Of a stretch of 64,000 nt of DNA, positions 56,727 through 64,000 are shown piece by piece. Source of the DNA: Amycolatopsis tolypomycina (lineage in GTDB: Bacteria > Actinomycetota > Actinomycetes > Mycobacteriales > Pseudonocardiaceae); contig NZ_FNSO01000004.1 in NCBI RefSeq assembly GCF_900105945.1, positions 4,092,001 to 4,156,000 of the forward strand, read 5' to 3'. How positions within the stretch are numbered: the stretch's first letter is position 1; every line of letters begins with the position of its first letter. A program made the position numbers and the translations under genes. The notes below the pieces were generated by a model, which made no database searches, had not been told where the DNA came from, and saw only the letters and a list, made by a program, of their open reading frames with translations.

Positions 56727-57512
56727 GTGACCGTCGCCGAACTCCCGCCCTACCGTGCGCTGCTGGTCGTCGACACGAAGGGGTTCGGCAGCCACCCCGG
56801 TGCCGCACAGGCGGTGGTGTCCGCGGCGATCCCCGACGTGCTCTCCCAGGCGTTCACCCGCGCCGGGCTGCGGGACGTCTGGGAAACCGCCCTCTTCCCG
56901 CACGGCACCGGCGACGGCTACGGGCTCGGCTTCGACCCGCGGTTCCTGCCCGCCGTGGTCACGCGGTTCTTCGACGAGCTCCAGGCCGTGCTCGCCGAGC
57001 GGGACGCGCGGCTGCGGTCGGCCGCCCGGCCCGCCCGGCTGCGGATGCGCGCGAGCCTGAACGTCGGCCCGATCCTCGAACCGGCTCCGGGCACCACTTC
57101 GGCCGCCGCCATCGGCAGTGCCGTGATCACCACGCACCGGCTGCTCGACGCCGACCCCGTGCGCGCGGTGCTGGAGCGCTCCGACCCGGACCAGACCTTC
57201 CTCGCGGTGGCGCTGTCGGAGCGCGTCTTCGAAGACGTCCTGGCCAGCCAATACGCGAGACTGCCGACGACGAAGGTCGTGCCGGCGGAGGTCCGGATCA
57301 AGGAGTACCGCGGCACCGTCCACCTCTACATCCCGAACCCGAGCGGGGACCTGCTGCGGTACGGCGCCGGCCGCGGCTACGCCGAGGAGCCGGCCGCGGC
57401 CAAGGCGACGATCGAGCCGGTGCCGGGCGGCGTCACGAACGTCATCGGCGGCCCGCAGCACGGCACCGCGATCCAGGTCGGCCACGTGCACGGCAACTTC
57501 GGCCACCGTTAG
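56727..57512 (+). CDS. nucleotide-cyclase-like protein with shared C-terminal motif
   Basis: 261 aa from GTG 56727 with AGGAAGG six nt upstream. YRALLVVDTKGFG, HGTGDGYGLGF and LRMRASLNVGPI lie where class III nucleotide cyclases have their first metal Asp, the dimer-wing GDG and the beta strands. Such proteins are abundant in actinomycetes next to STAND or TPR proteins and many are probably inactive. The C-terminal motif TNVIGGPQHGTAIQVGHVHG (237-256) aligns without gaps to the NB-ARC N-terminal motif. Cyclase activity is uncertain, as the second metal/transition-state residues cannot be confirmed. Confidence 0.75.
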   Translation: MTVAELPPYRALLVVDTKGFGSHPGAAQAVVSAAIPDVLSQAFTRAGLRDVWETALFPHGTGDGYGLGFDPRFLPAVVTRFFDELQAVLAERDARLRSAARPARLRMRASLNVGPILEPAPGTTSAAAIGSAVITTHRLLDADPVRAVLERSDPDQTFLAVALSERVFEDVLASQYARLPTTKVVPAEVRIKEYRGTVHLYIPNPSGDLLRYGAGRGYAEEPAAAKATIEPVPGGVTNVIGGPQHGTAIQVGHVHGNFGHR

Positions 57513-58390
57513 TTCTGCAGCGGTACCAGCTCGGCCTGGAACTTCTCGAGGAAGCCGTCGAAATCGGCGTGGCCGGGGCGGATCACGAACTTCGACAGCC
57601 CCGCTTCGATGTGCTGCTCCACCAGCCGGCGGGCCGCCGGCCAGCTCGTCGCGACGAGGTCCGCCAGGGGAACGCCGGGATTGCGCCGGGCCGCCGCGGC
57701 CGCGATCTCGTCGGATATCCCGTGGTCCGCCACGACCAGGCTGAGGCCGAAGTGGTCCTCCTCGATCTCGCGGCCCGCCTCGGCCGCCGCCCGCTGGATG
57801 GCGAGGCGGGCGTCGCGGGCCTGCGACGGCGTGTGGAAACTGCCCAGCCAGCCGTCCGCGAGCCGGCCCGTGCGGCGCAGGGCCGCCGGGGCCGAGCCGC
57901 CCAGCCAGACGTCGAGGCGCTTCGCCGGGCGCGGGCCGAGGCGGACGCCGTCGACCTGGAAGAACTCGCCGTCGAAGGAGACTTCGTCCTCCTCCAGGAG
58001 CCGGCGCAGCAGCACGAGCGATTCGTCGAACACGGCCGCGCGCCGGCCCGCCGGGACCGGGAACAGGCCGGTTTCGGCCGCGCGAGCCGGACGGAGGCCG
58101 AACACCGGCAGGACCCGCTTGGGCGCGAGCCCGGCCAGGGTGCGCAGCTGCTTGGCGACCAGCACCGGGTGCCGGCCCGGCAGGATCGCCACGCCGGTGC
58201 CGACCTTCAGCTTCGCCGTCCGCGCCAGCGCGTGCGCCATGCCGATCATCGGGTCGACCTCGGGCGAGTAGACGAGCTCGGACAGCCACAGCGAGTCGAC
58301 GCCGGCGTCCTCCAGCCGGGCCGCCAGCCCGGCGAACTCCGCCGGCCCGGTGCCGGCCGCGGGTGCGACGCCCAGCCTGATCTTCAGCAA
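57509..58390 (-). CDS. LLM-class F420-dependent oxidoreductase-like protein
   Basis: 293 aa from TTG 58390, with GGGAGG four nt upstream. It begins MLKIRLGVAPAAGTGPAEFA. LEDAGVDSLWLSELVYSPEV, VGTGVAILPGRHPVLVAKQL and VWLGGSAPAALRRTGRLADG are luciferase-like monooxygenase (TIM-barrel) motifs. F420 or FMN is the likely cofactor. The substrate is unknown. Its stop overlaps the convergent cyclase-like stop by four nt, and it is downstream of the MarR gene on the same strand. Confidence 0.87.
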   Translation of the reverse strand: MLKIRLGVAPAAGTGPAEFAGLAARLEDAGVDSLWLSELVYSPEVDPMIGMAHALARTAKLKVGTGVAILPGRHPVLVAKQLRTLAGLAPKRVLPVFGLRPARAAETGLFPVPAGRRAAVFDESLVLLRRLLEEDEVSFDGEFFQVDGVRLGPRPAKRLDVWLGGSAPAALRRTGRLADGWLGSFHTPSQARDARLAIQRAAAEAGREIEEDHFGLSLVVADHGISDEIAAAAARRNPGVPLADLVATSWPAARRLVEQHIEAGLSKFVIRPGHADFDGFLEKFQAELVPLQN

Positions 58391-58443
58391 GGTTCCTCCC
58401 GGAAGGCTCTCCCGGAGCAACGCGCCGGGCGGCCGGGAATTCC

Positions 58444-58890
58444 TCAGGCCGTCGCGTCGATGACCCGGGTCAGCACGCCGTGCAGGGCTTCCAGCTCGGA
58501 GACGTCCATGCCGAGCGTCTCGACCACCTTGTACGGGATCTTCTCCGCCTCGGCCCGCAACGCCCGGCCCGTCTCGGTCAGCTCGACCGTCAGCTGCCGT
58601 TCGTCCGAGCGGTTGCGGGTGCGCGTCACGTACCCGAGCGCCTCCAGTCGTTTGAGCAGCGGTGACAGCGTCGCCGGTTCGTGGCGCAGGGCCGCGCCGA
58701 GGTCCTTCACCGACCGGGGCGACCGCTCCCACAGCGCGAGCATCACCAGGTACTGCGGGTGGGTCAGGCCGTACGGCTCCAGCAGCGGCCGGTAGATCGC
58801 GATCACGCTGCGCGAAGCCACCGACAGCGCGAAGCACACCTGCCGGTCCAGCTTCAGGGGGTCCTCACCCAAGTCGATCATGTCCCGCAT
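58444..58890 (-). CDS. MarR-family regulator, OhrR-like
   Basis: 148 aa. LKLDRQVCFALSVASRSVIA contains Cys19 in the OhrR peroxide-sensing position, and GLTHPQYLVMLALWERSPRS and ALRHEPATLSPLLKRLEALG form the winged helix, close to OhrR. OhrR proteins sense organic peroxides through this Cys and derepress ohr. No ohr is adjacent; the divergent gene is a DUF5313 protein and the downstream gene a luciferase-like oxidoreductase. ATG 58890 or ATG 58881 may be the start. Operator-like repeats lie in the 62-bp divergent gap. Confidence 0.88.
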   Translation of the reverse strand: MRDMIDLGEDPLKLDRQVCFALSVASRSVIAIYRPLLEPYGLTHPQYLVMLALWERSPRSVKDLGAALRHEPATLSPLLKRLEALGYVTRTRNRSDERQLTVELTETGRALRAEAEKIPYKVVETLGMDVSELEALHGVLTRVIDATA

Positions 58891-58911
58891 CCTACTGTGT
58901 CGTCGATCGCG

Positions 58912-58930
58912 CTAATGATTAGTGCACTAA
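58912..58930. promoter_or_regulatory. MarR/OhrR operator candidate repeats
   Basis: CTAAT-G-ATTAG (58912-58922) and TTAGTGCACTAA (58919-58930) are perfect palindromes that overlap, with another ATTAGTG half-site just after (58934). This A+T-rich cluster sits between the divergent starts and suits binding by MarR dimers. Confidence 0.65.
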
Positions 58931-58952
58931 GTATTAGTGTACAGTCGAAGTC

Positions 58953-59345
58953 ATGGAACGACCGAGTGTGCTCCGATGGTTCGGCTACGCGGTGGGCGTG
59001 CGGCTCCCCGAGCGCTTCAACGACTGGGCGTTGCACGACGCGACGTCGAAGCACTGGCGCGCGCGGTACGTGCTCCAGCGGTCGGTCGGCATCCTGCCGC
59101 TGTGCGCGGTGTGGCTGCTGCTGCCCGGGTCGATCTGGCTGCGGCTCTCGCTGGTCCTGATGGCCGCCCTGGTCGCGTACTTCTACTCGTGCGCGTACAT
59201 GGAGGAGAGCGTCGAACACCGGCTCGGCCGCCAGGGCTTCCCGCACAACACCGGACGCCGCATCCGCGCCGAGGCCGCCGAGGCGAAGAACGCCGAGGTG
59301 ACCGCGCGCTACCTCGCGCGCTACCGGACGTCGCCGGAGGGTTAG
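58953..59345 (+). CDS. DUF5313 membrane protein
   Basis: 130 aa. RPSVLRWFGYAVGVRLPERF, WALHDATSKHWRARYVLQ and the two central hydrophobic helices (about 46-80, ILPLCAVWLLLPGSIWLRLS LVLMAAL... in sequence) match DUF5313. Actinobacteria-specific, function unknown. ATG 58953 follows the MarR operator cluster closely, so it is a likely regulatory target. Confidence 0.85.
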   Translation: MERPSVLRWFGYAVGVRLPERFNDWALHDATSKHWRARYVLQRSVGILPLCAVWLLLPGSIWLRLSLVLMAALVAYFYSCAYMEESVEHRLGRQGFPHNTGRRIRAEAAEAKNAEVTARYLARYRTSPEG

Positions 59346-59360
59346 TTAGAGTCGGGATCG

Positions 59361-60296
59361 ATGAGACGCAAGCTCCGCCCGCCGATCCCGCCCCGCCACG
59401 GGCTGGACCCCGCCCGGCTCAAACTGCCCGACGGCACATGGCCGACGCTGCTGGCGCACCTCGTCGACCGGCTCCCGCGCGTCACGCCGGACCGCATCGA
59501 GCAGATGCTGCGCGAAGAACGCATCCACGGCACCGACGGCCCGCTCGGCGTCGACACGCCGTACGCGCCCGGCTCGTTCATCTGGTTCCACCGCGACCTG
59601 CCCGACGAGGTGCCGGTGCCGTTCGCGATCGACGTCGTGCACCGCGACGAGCACCTGCTCGTCGTCGACAAGCCGCACTTCCTGGCGACCATCCCGCGCG
59701 GGCAGCACATCCTGGAGACCGCGCTCGTGCGGTTGCGCCGCGACCTCGACCTGCCGCACCTGTCGCCGGCGCACCGGCTGGACCGCGTCACCGCGGGGCT
59801 GGTGATGTTCGTGATCACGCCCGAGGTGCGCGGCAGGTACCAGACGCTGTTCCGCGACCGCCGGGTGCACAAGGAGTACGAGGCGATCGCGCCGCACGAC
59901 CCGGCGCTCGCCCTGCCCCGGACCGTCCGCAGCCGGATCGTCAAGGACCGCGGGGTGCTGGCCGCGCGCGAGGTGCCGGGCGAACCGAACGCCGAGACGT
60001 ACGTCGAGCTGCTCGAACACCGCGACGGCCGGGGCCGGTACCGGCTGGTCCCGTCGACCGGCCGGACCCACCAGCTGCGCGTGCACCTGAGCGGCCTCGG
60101 CATCCCGATCCTCGGCGACGACTTCTACCCGCAGCTGCGCGAGAAACCCCTGGGCGACTTCACGAAGCCGCTGCAGCTGCTGGCCAGGGTCCTCGACTTC
60201 GACGACCCCCTGACCGGCGCGCACCGCCGGTTCACCAGCGCGCGGCGGCTGACCGCCTGGGACGACCCCGAGGCCTGGGCGGCGTCCCCGGCGTGA
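59361..60296 (+). CDS. RluA-family pseudouridine synthase
   Basis: 311 aa. AIDVVHRDEHLLVVDKPHFL begins the catalytic domain; AHRLDRVTAGLVMFVITPEV contains HRLDR (138-142) with the catalytic Asp141; YRLVPSTGRTHQLRVHLSGL and GIPILGDDFYP finish it. The first 85 residues are a lineage-specific N-terminal region without a clear S4 domain. It isomerises specific uridines in rRNA or tRNA; the target is not determined. It begins 15 nt after the DUF5313 stop, and a hairpin overlaps its own stop. Confidence 0.93.
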   Translation: MRRKLRPPIPPRHGLDPARLKLPDGTWPTLLAHLVDRLPRVTPDRIEQMLREERIHGTDGPLGVDTPYAPGSFIWFHRDLPDEVPVPFAIDVVHRDEHLLVVDKPHFLATIPRGQHILETALVRLRRDLDLPHLSPAHRLDRVTAGLVMFVITPEVRGRYQTLFRDRRVHKEYEAIAPHDPALALPRTVRSRIVKDRGVLAAREVPGEPNAETYVELLEHRDGRGRYRLVPSTGRTHQLRVHLSGLGIPILGDDFYPQLREKPLGDFTKPLQLLARVLDFDDPLTGAHRRFTSARRLTAWDDPEAWAASPA

Positions 60297-60308
60297 ACCG
60301 GGGACGCC
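60281..60308. terminator. bidirectional hairpin terminator
   Basis: GGCGTCCCCGG (60281-60291) and CCGGGGACGCC (60298-60308) pair perfectly with a 6-nt loop that contains the RluA stop. It lies between convergent genes. Confidence 0.75.
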
Positions 60309-60314
60309 CTGCCT

Positions 60315-60917
60315 TCACCTGCGCCAGAACTTGACCCCGCTCCACTGCACCGTGACCGGCCCGGCGCCGCTGGCCGTGCGGTAGCTGCCGAACTTGTCGT
60401 AGTAGCTGCCGCTCGCGCTCGAGATCGTCTGCTTCAGCGAGCCGTTGAGGTACACCTTGTGCGAGCTGCCGACCTGGTTGATCGTGTTCACCCGCACCGA
60501 CGTGCCGACGGTCGCGCCGCTGCCCAGCGTCGCCCCGCCCTCCACCGCGTACAGCCGGCCACCCTTCTCGACGGCGAGCATGAAGTACGGCCCGGCGTTG
60601 GCGCCGTCCCGGAAGGTCTGCTTGAGGCTGATCCGGGAGCCGGTCATGCTGGTGATCTTGAAGGAGCCTTCGAACTGGTGGGTGCCGCCGGTGTAGGTGG
60701 TGTAGCGGCGTTCCGCGCGCTGGTCGCCGCTGCCGGTCGAGCAGGTGAGCTGGAAGGTCAGCCCGGAGATCTGGCCGCACCCCCGCTCCTGCTCGGTGTA
60801 GCCCGGCGACTCCGGGGTCCACGGACCAGTGCCGACCTGGGCCTCCGCCACCGGGGTGAGCACCGCGAGCCCCAGCGCCGCCACCGCGAGCACGCCCGCA
60901 CCGTGAAGTCTGCGCAC
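60315..60917 (-). CDS. secreted beta-jelly-roll protein, possible polysaccharide-binding/lyase
   Basis: 200 aa from GTG 60917, with AGGAGG six nt upstream. A Sec signal peptide (1-27; AVLTPVAEA-QVG) leads a beta-rich domain: TGGTHQFEGSFKITSMTGSR, LKQTFRDGANAGPYFMLAVE, VRVNTINQVGSSHKVYLNGS and VTVQWSGVKFWRR. The strand pattern is like family 7 alginate-lyase or concanavalin-like lectin folds. The catalytic residues of PL7 are not clearly present, so a carbohydrate-binding role is equally possible. Confidence 0.6.
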   Translation of the reverse strand: MRRLHGAGVLAVAALGLAVLTPVAEAQVGTGPWTPESPGYTEQERGCGQISGLTFQLTCSTGSGDQRAERRYTTYTGGTHQFEGSFKITSMTGSRISLKQTFRDGANAGPYFMLAVEKGGRLYAVEGGATLGSGATVGTSVRVNTINQVGSSHKVYLNGSLKQTISSASGSYYDKFGSYRTASGAGPVTVQWSGVKFWRR

Positions 60918-61134
60918 CGTCAACCTCCTGTGTCACTCGAGGCGGCGGTGGCTCGGCAAAAGGTCCAGACCTTTATCCGGCGTGGCACCGACTGTACGAG
61001 CCCAGGCCGCGCCGGACAAGACCCACTTCGCACCCACGCGGTGTGTCGGAAGTTTTCTCCGGCGGCCGTGTCGAATCCCGCTTGCGCCGTTCGACAGACT
61101 CGTGGAAGCACGATTCACTCACGAGGAGCACCGC

Positions 61135-61710
61135 ATGCGCACCCTGATCTCCACCTCGTTCGTCTCGCTCGACGGCGTCGTCGAAGCCCCCGGCGGCGAG
61201 CCGGGCTACCGCAACGCGGGCTGGACGTTCCAGGACATCGAGTTCGACCCGGCCGCCTACGCGATCAAGGGCAGCGAGCAGGAGGAAGCCACGGCGCTGC
61301 TGCTGGGCCGGGTCAGCTACGAGGCGTTCGCGCCGGTCTGGCCGGGGATGACCGTGGAGTTCGCCGGCTACAACGCGATGCCCAAGTACGTCGTGTCGAC
61401 GACGCTCGAGAAGGAGGACCTCGTGGACACGTGGGGCGAGATCACCATCCTCCGTTCCCTGGACGACGTCGCGGCACTGAAGGAGACCGAGGGCGGGCCG
61501 ATCATCGTCAACGGCAGCGCCACCCTCAACCGCGCCCTGGCCGACGCGGGCCTGATCGACCGCTACCACCTGCTCGTCTTCCCGGTCCTGCTCGGCGCCG
61601 GCAAGCGGCTGTTCAGCGACAGTGACAAGGACAAGCAGAACCTGAAGCTCGTCGAGAGCGAGGCGTACGGCAACGGCGTCCAGAAGCTGGTCTACGACGT
61701 GCAGCACTGA
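61135..61710 (+). CDS. dihydrofolate reductase-family (RibD C-terminal) protein
   Basis: 191 aa from ATG 61135 with GAGGAG six nt upstream. RTLISTSFVSLDGVVEAPGG, ALLLGRVSYEAFAPVWPGM and IIVNGSATLNRALADAGLID, then HLLVFPVLLGAGKRLF are RibD_C/DHFR-like motifs. It probably reduces a small molecule with NADPH; many such genes are annotated YyaP-like. Not a true folate enzyme. The gene is 64 nt upstream of the AlkB gene on the same strand. Confidence 0.88.
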   Translation: MRTLISTSFVSLDGVVEAPGGEPGYRNAGWTFQDIEFDPAAYAIKGSEQEEATALLLGRVSYEAFAPVWPGMTVEFAGYNAMPKYVVSTTLEKEDLVDTWGEITILRSLDDVAALKETEGGPIIVNGSATLNRALADAGLIDRYHLLVFPVLLGAGKRLFSDSDKDKQNLKLVESEAYGNGVQKLVYDVQH

Positions 61711-61736
61711 CCGGCCGGGTTCGGCGATGTTTCACG

Positions 61737-61752
61737 TAGAACATCTGTTCGA
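61737..61752 (+). promoter_or_regulatory. LexA/SOS box upstream of alkB-like gene
   Basis: TAGAACATCTGTTCGA differs at one position from the actinobacterial SOS-box pattern TCGAAC-N4-GTTCGA, and the core GAAC-N4-GTTC is perfect. It ends 21 nt before the ATG at 61774, a typical LexA operator position. Confidence 0.7.
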
Positions 61753-61773
61753 ATGTGGTGTACGGTCGGGGTC

Positions 61774-62400
61774 ATGACGACCCCGGCACTGCAGGCCTCG
61801 CTGTTCGGCGAGTCCGGCCCCGTCACGCTGCACGCACTGGCCCCGCGCCGGACCGAACTCGGCTCCGGGGCGTGGGTCGACGTGCAGCCGGGCTGGCTCG
61901 CCGGCGCCGACGAGGTGTTCGCCGAACTCGTCGCCGGTGTTCCGTGGCAGGCGGAGCGGCGCAAGATGTACGACCGGGTGGTCGACGTCCCACGGCTGCT
62001 GTGCTTCTACCGCGAGGCGGAGCCGCTCCCCCACCCCGTGCTGGCCCGGGCTCGCACGGAGCTGAGCGAGCACTACGCGCGCGAACTCGGCGAGCCGTTC
62101 CGCACGGCCGGCCTGTGCTACTACCGCGACGGCCGCGACAGCGTCGCCTGGCACGGCGACACGATCGGCCGTGGCAGCACCGAGGACACGATGGTCGCGA
62201 TCCTTTCCGTGGGCACGGCCCGCCACCTGACACTGCGCCCCCGCGGCGGCGGCGAGTCGCACCGGTACGCCCTCGGCCACGGCGACCTGATCGTCATGGG
62301 CGGCTCGTGCCAGCGCACGTGGGAACACGCCGTCCCGAAGACCACCCGGGCGGCCGGGCCACGGATCAGCATCCAGTTCCGGCCTCGCGGCGTGCGCTGA
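61774..62400 (+). CDS. AlkB-like alpha-ketoglutarate-dependent dioxygenase
   Basis: 208 aa, the AlkB length. Fe(II) ligands His127 and Asp129 (WHGD) and His185 (WEHAV), with 2-oxoglutarate Arg197 and Arg203 (RISIQFR), are present. SLFGESGPVTL and VPRLLCFYREAEPLPHPVL are typical. It reverses alkylation damage in DNA or RNA by oxidative dealkylation. The LexA-type box upstream suggests induction by DNA damage. ATG 61774 is used rather than the ATG at 61753 because it follows the SOS box without overlapping it. Confidence 0.93.
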   Translation: MTTPALQASLFGESGPVTLHALAPRRTELGSGAWVDVQPGWLAGADEVFAELVAGVPWQAERRKMYDRVVDVPRLLCFYREAEPLPHPVLARARTELSEHYARELGEPFRTAGLCYYRDGRDSVAWHGDTIGRGSTEDTMVAILSVGTARHLTLRPRGGGESHRYALGHGDLIVMGGSCQRTWEHAVPKTTRAAGPRISIQFRPRGVR

Positions 62401-62422
62401 GCTTTTCTCCTACGGTGGCGGC

Positions 62423-63069
62423 GTGTTCTCGCTCGCGGAGCCTCCGCTGTTCACCCGGCCGCGGCCCGCTCGCCTTCGCCCTGCGCGCCCAGGGCAAGGA
62501 AGTCCGTTTCGCGAACCTGGCGTTCAGCGACCTGAACCGGCTCGAGCTGGACGACTGAATCGCGCCGGACGTCGCGCGGGTGCGGCCCGGCAGCGCGGGC
62601 CACGACGGCCACTTCCCCGAGCGCACCCTGGCAGCGTGGCTCGAAACGCAGGGGTGGCCGCCGGTCGTGCACGCCTTCCCCCGCGCCCGGCCGCTGCGGG
62701 AAGCCTACGAAGCTCTCGTCGACGACGGCACGGACATCCTGCTGCGCGGGGACGAGTCCGGGCTCGGCACCCCCGAAGAGGACATGGCCGGCCTCGCCGC
62801 GGTGACCGCGCGACCCCGGACCGGCCGAGCATCGTCCAGGGCCAGATCGCCGCCGCGCTGCGGGGTGAGTTCGGGGACGTGCACGGCACCACCCGCACCG
62901 CGGGCAGCGAGCTGTTCGTGAACCCGCTGATGGGGGTCTACTTCGCCGCGGACCTGCCGGCCCTGGCCGCCGGGGTCGGCTACCTCGCGCAGCTCGCGAC
63001 GACGAACACCGCCGCCGAGGTCGCCATGGTCATCGAAGCGCACCAGGACCGCGTCCCGCACCCGACCCG
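62423..63069 (+). pseudogene. decayed DUF1152-like gene
   Basis: Fragments in different frames align with one DUF1152 protein: MFSLAEPPLFTR (start at 62423), then GPLAFALRAQGKEVRFANLA to LELDD followed by an in-frame TGA (62556-62558), then APDVARVRPGSAGHDGHFPE to GTPEEDMAGLAAV, and finally RPSIVQGQIAAALRGEFGDV to the end. At least one internal deletion removes the glycine-rich nucleotide-binding-like region, and another loses the segment after EALVDDG. It cannot encode a full protein. The stop codon probably replaced a Trp (DDW). The sequence reads as a recent ruin rather than a short gene. Confidence 0.7.
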
Positions 63070-64000
63070 TCAGTCCACCAGCACCGGCAGCTCGTCCAGG
63101 CCGTACACAATGGACACCTTGCGGAACGACAGGCGCTCCTCCGGCACCGCGAGCCGCAGGTTCGGGAAGCGGCGGATCAGGGCCGGGTACGCCGTGCGCA
63201 GCTCCATGCGGGCCAGCTCCGCGCCGATGCAGCGGTGGATCCCGTAGCTGAACGCCAGGTGCGACGTCGGCTCGCGGGTGGCGTCGAACGTCTCCATGTC
63301 CGGGCCCAGCTTCGGGTCGCGGTCCGCGGCCGACAGCGACACCAGCACGATGTCGCCCTCGGCGATGTGGACGCCGCCGATGTCCATGTCCTCCTTGGCG
63401 AACCGCGGGAACGCCATCTGCACCACCGTCAGGTAGCGCAGCAGCTCCTCCACGAAACGGTGCACGGACTCGTCGTCGCCGCGGACGGCGTCCATCGCCT
63501 TCTCGTCGCGCAGCAGCACCAGCGCCCCGAGCGCCAGCATGCTCGCCGTCGTCTCCAGGCCGCCGGTGAGCACGCCGTCGGCCAGGCCGGCCAGCTCGCG
63601 GTCGTCGATCTCGTCGCCGTGTTCCTTGATCAGCATGCCGAGCAGGCCGTCCCCGGGCTGCTCGCGCTGCTTCTTGACGATGTCGAGCAGGTACGTCAGC
63701 GACTCCGACATCGCGCCGAGCGACGCGCCCGCACCGCCGAACAGGTCGAAGCGGGCCGTGCTCAGCCGCTGGAAGTCCTCGCGGTCCTCATAGGACACGC
63801 CGAGCAGCTCGCAGATGGTCAGCGACGGGATCGGCAGCGCGAACGCCTGCCACAGGTCGACCGGGCCGTCGGTGGCGGCCATCGCGTCGAGCTGCTCGGC
63901 GACGATCTCGTCGATGCGCGGCGCCAGCCGGTTCAGGCGGCGCATGGTGAACTCCGGCGTGAGCAGCTTCCGCAGCCGCGTGTGCACCGGCGGGTCCGCG
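63070..64000 (-). CDS. cytochrome P450 (partial, N-terminus beyond window)
   Basis: The C-terminal about 310 residues are present; the frame continues past 64000 as ADPPVHTRLRK. The I-helix AGLADGVLTGGLETTASML, the K-helix ExxR in VEELLRY, and the heme loop FSYGIHRCIGAELARME with the ligand Cys are complete. It resembles actinobacterial CYP105/107-type monooxygenases. Redox partners and substrate are not visible. The 5' end and promoter lie outside the window. Confidence 0.95.
   Translation of the reverse strand, partial: ADPPVHTRLRKLLTPEFTMRRLNRLAPRIDEIVAEQLDAMAATDGPVDLWQAFALPIPSLTICELLGVSYEDREDFQRLSTARFDLFGGAGASLGAMSESLTYLLDIVKKQREQPGDGLLGMLIKEHGDEIDDRELAGLADGVLTGGLETTASMLALGALVLLRDEKAMDAVRGDDESVHRFVEELLRYLTVVQMAFPRFAKEDMDIGGVHIAEGDIVLVSLSAADRDPKLGPDMETFDATREPTSHLAFSYGIHRCIGAELARMELRTAYPALIRRFPNLRLAVPEERLSFRKVSIVYGLDELPVLVD

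Overview
The window is very G+C-rich, codon-biased actinobacterial DNA. The gene mix (mycothiol-type DinB, DUF397/XRE pair, DUF5313, F420-type LLM oxidoreductase, FAAL/ACP genes beside type VII secretion substrates, bacterial nitric oxide synthase, AfsR-like NB-ARC/TPR protein) points to a member of the Pseudonocardiaceae, most like Amycolatopsis. That assignment is inference from content. No rRNA, tRNA, CRISPR array, transposase, integrase or phage structural gene was recognised.

Layout. 1-9.5 kb: the start of an unidentified gene, a GH13 glucosidase, a methyltransferase, then a tightly coupled minus-strand operon (FAAL > ACP > EspC-like > WXG100-like Gly-rich giant > coiled-coil protein), a DUF2087 protein and a bifunctional nuclease. 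9.6-19.4 kb: an SRPBCC protein, two MFS exporters around a MocR regulator with nested palindromes, a lysozyme-like membrane protein, a Tat-exported PHP hydrolase, a GerW-like protein and a putative caspase-like peptidase. 19.6-25.1 kb: one very large single-chain biotin-dependent acyl-CoA carboxylase. 25.3-34.1 kb: secreted M14 carboxypeptidase, methyltransferase, PadR and two LysR regulators with visible operators, a YeiH-type exporter and a secreted sialidase. 34.2-41.7 kb: MmpS-like protein, two-component system, SHS-type MFS transporter, flavodoxin next to NO synthase, CobW GTPase. 41.7-47.1 kb: TetR/MFS pair, a two-gene NHEJ polymerase/ligase operon, DinB and a squalene-cyclase-like toroid protein. 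47.1-48.3 kb: a 1.26-kb low-G+C islet bounded by an exact 18-bp direct repeat that duplicates the end of the preceding gene. 48.3-64 kb: DUF1015, MFS, DUF397/XRE, a GT-B-like protein preceded by a coupled 36-codon ORF, a divergent NB-ARC/nucleotide-cyclase-like pair sharing a peptide motif, OhrR-like regulator, RluA, SOS-box AlkB, a decayed DUF1152 gene and a truncated P450.

How parts may work together. The FAAL and ACP can activate and carry a fatty acyl chain, and they are co-transcribed with two candidate type VII substrates. The NB-ARC protein and cyclase-like protein have the organisation of actinobacterial NTP-dependent conflict systems. The sialidase and a NanT/lactate-type transporter lie 2.7 kb apart. 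The NO synthase and flavodoxin are same-strand neighbours and could be catalytic partner and electron donor.

Two kinds of repeats stand out: inverted/tandem arrays of one family at 14.24 and 25.12 kb, whose ends are identical 18-bp inverted arms, and the islet direct repeats at 47.07 and 48.33 kb. Start codons were chosen by ribosome-binding sites where these were visible, so several differ from the longest reading frame.
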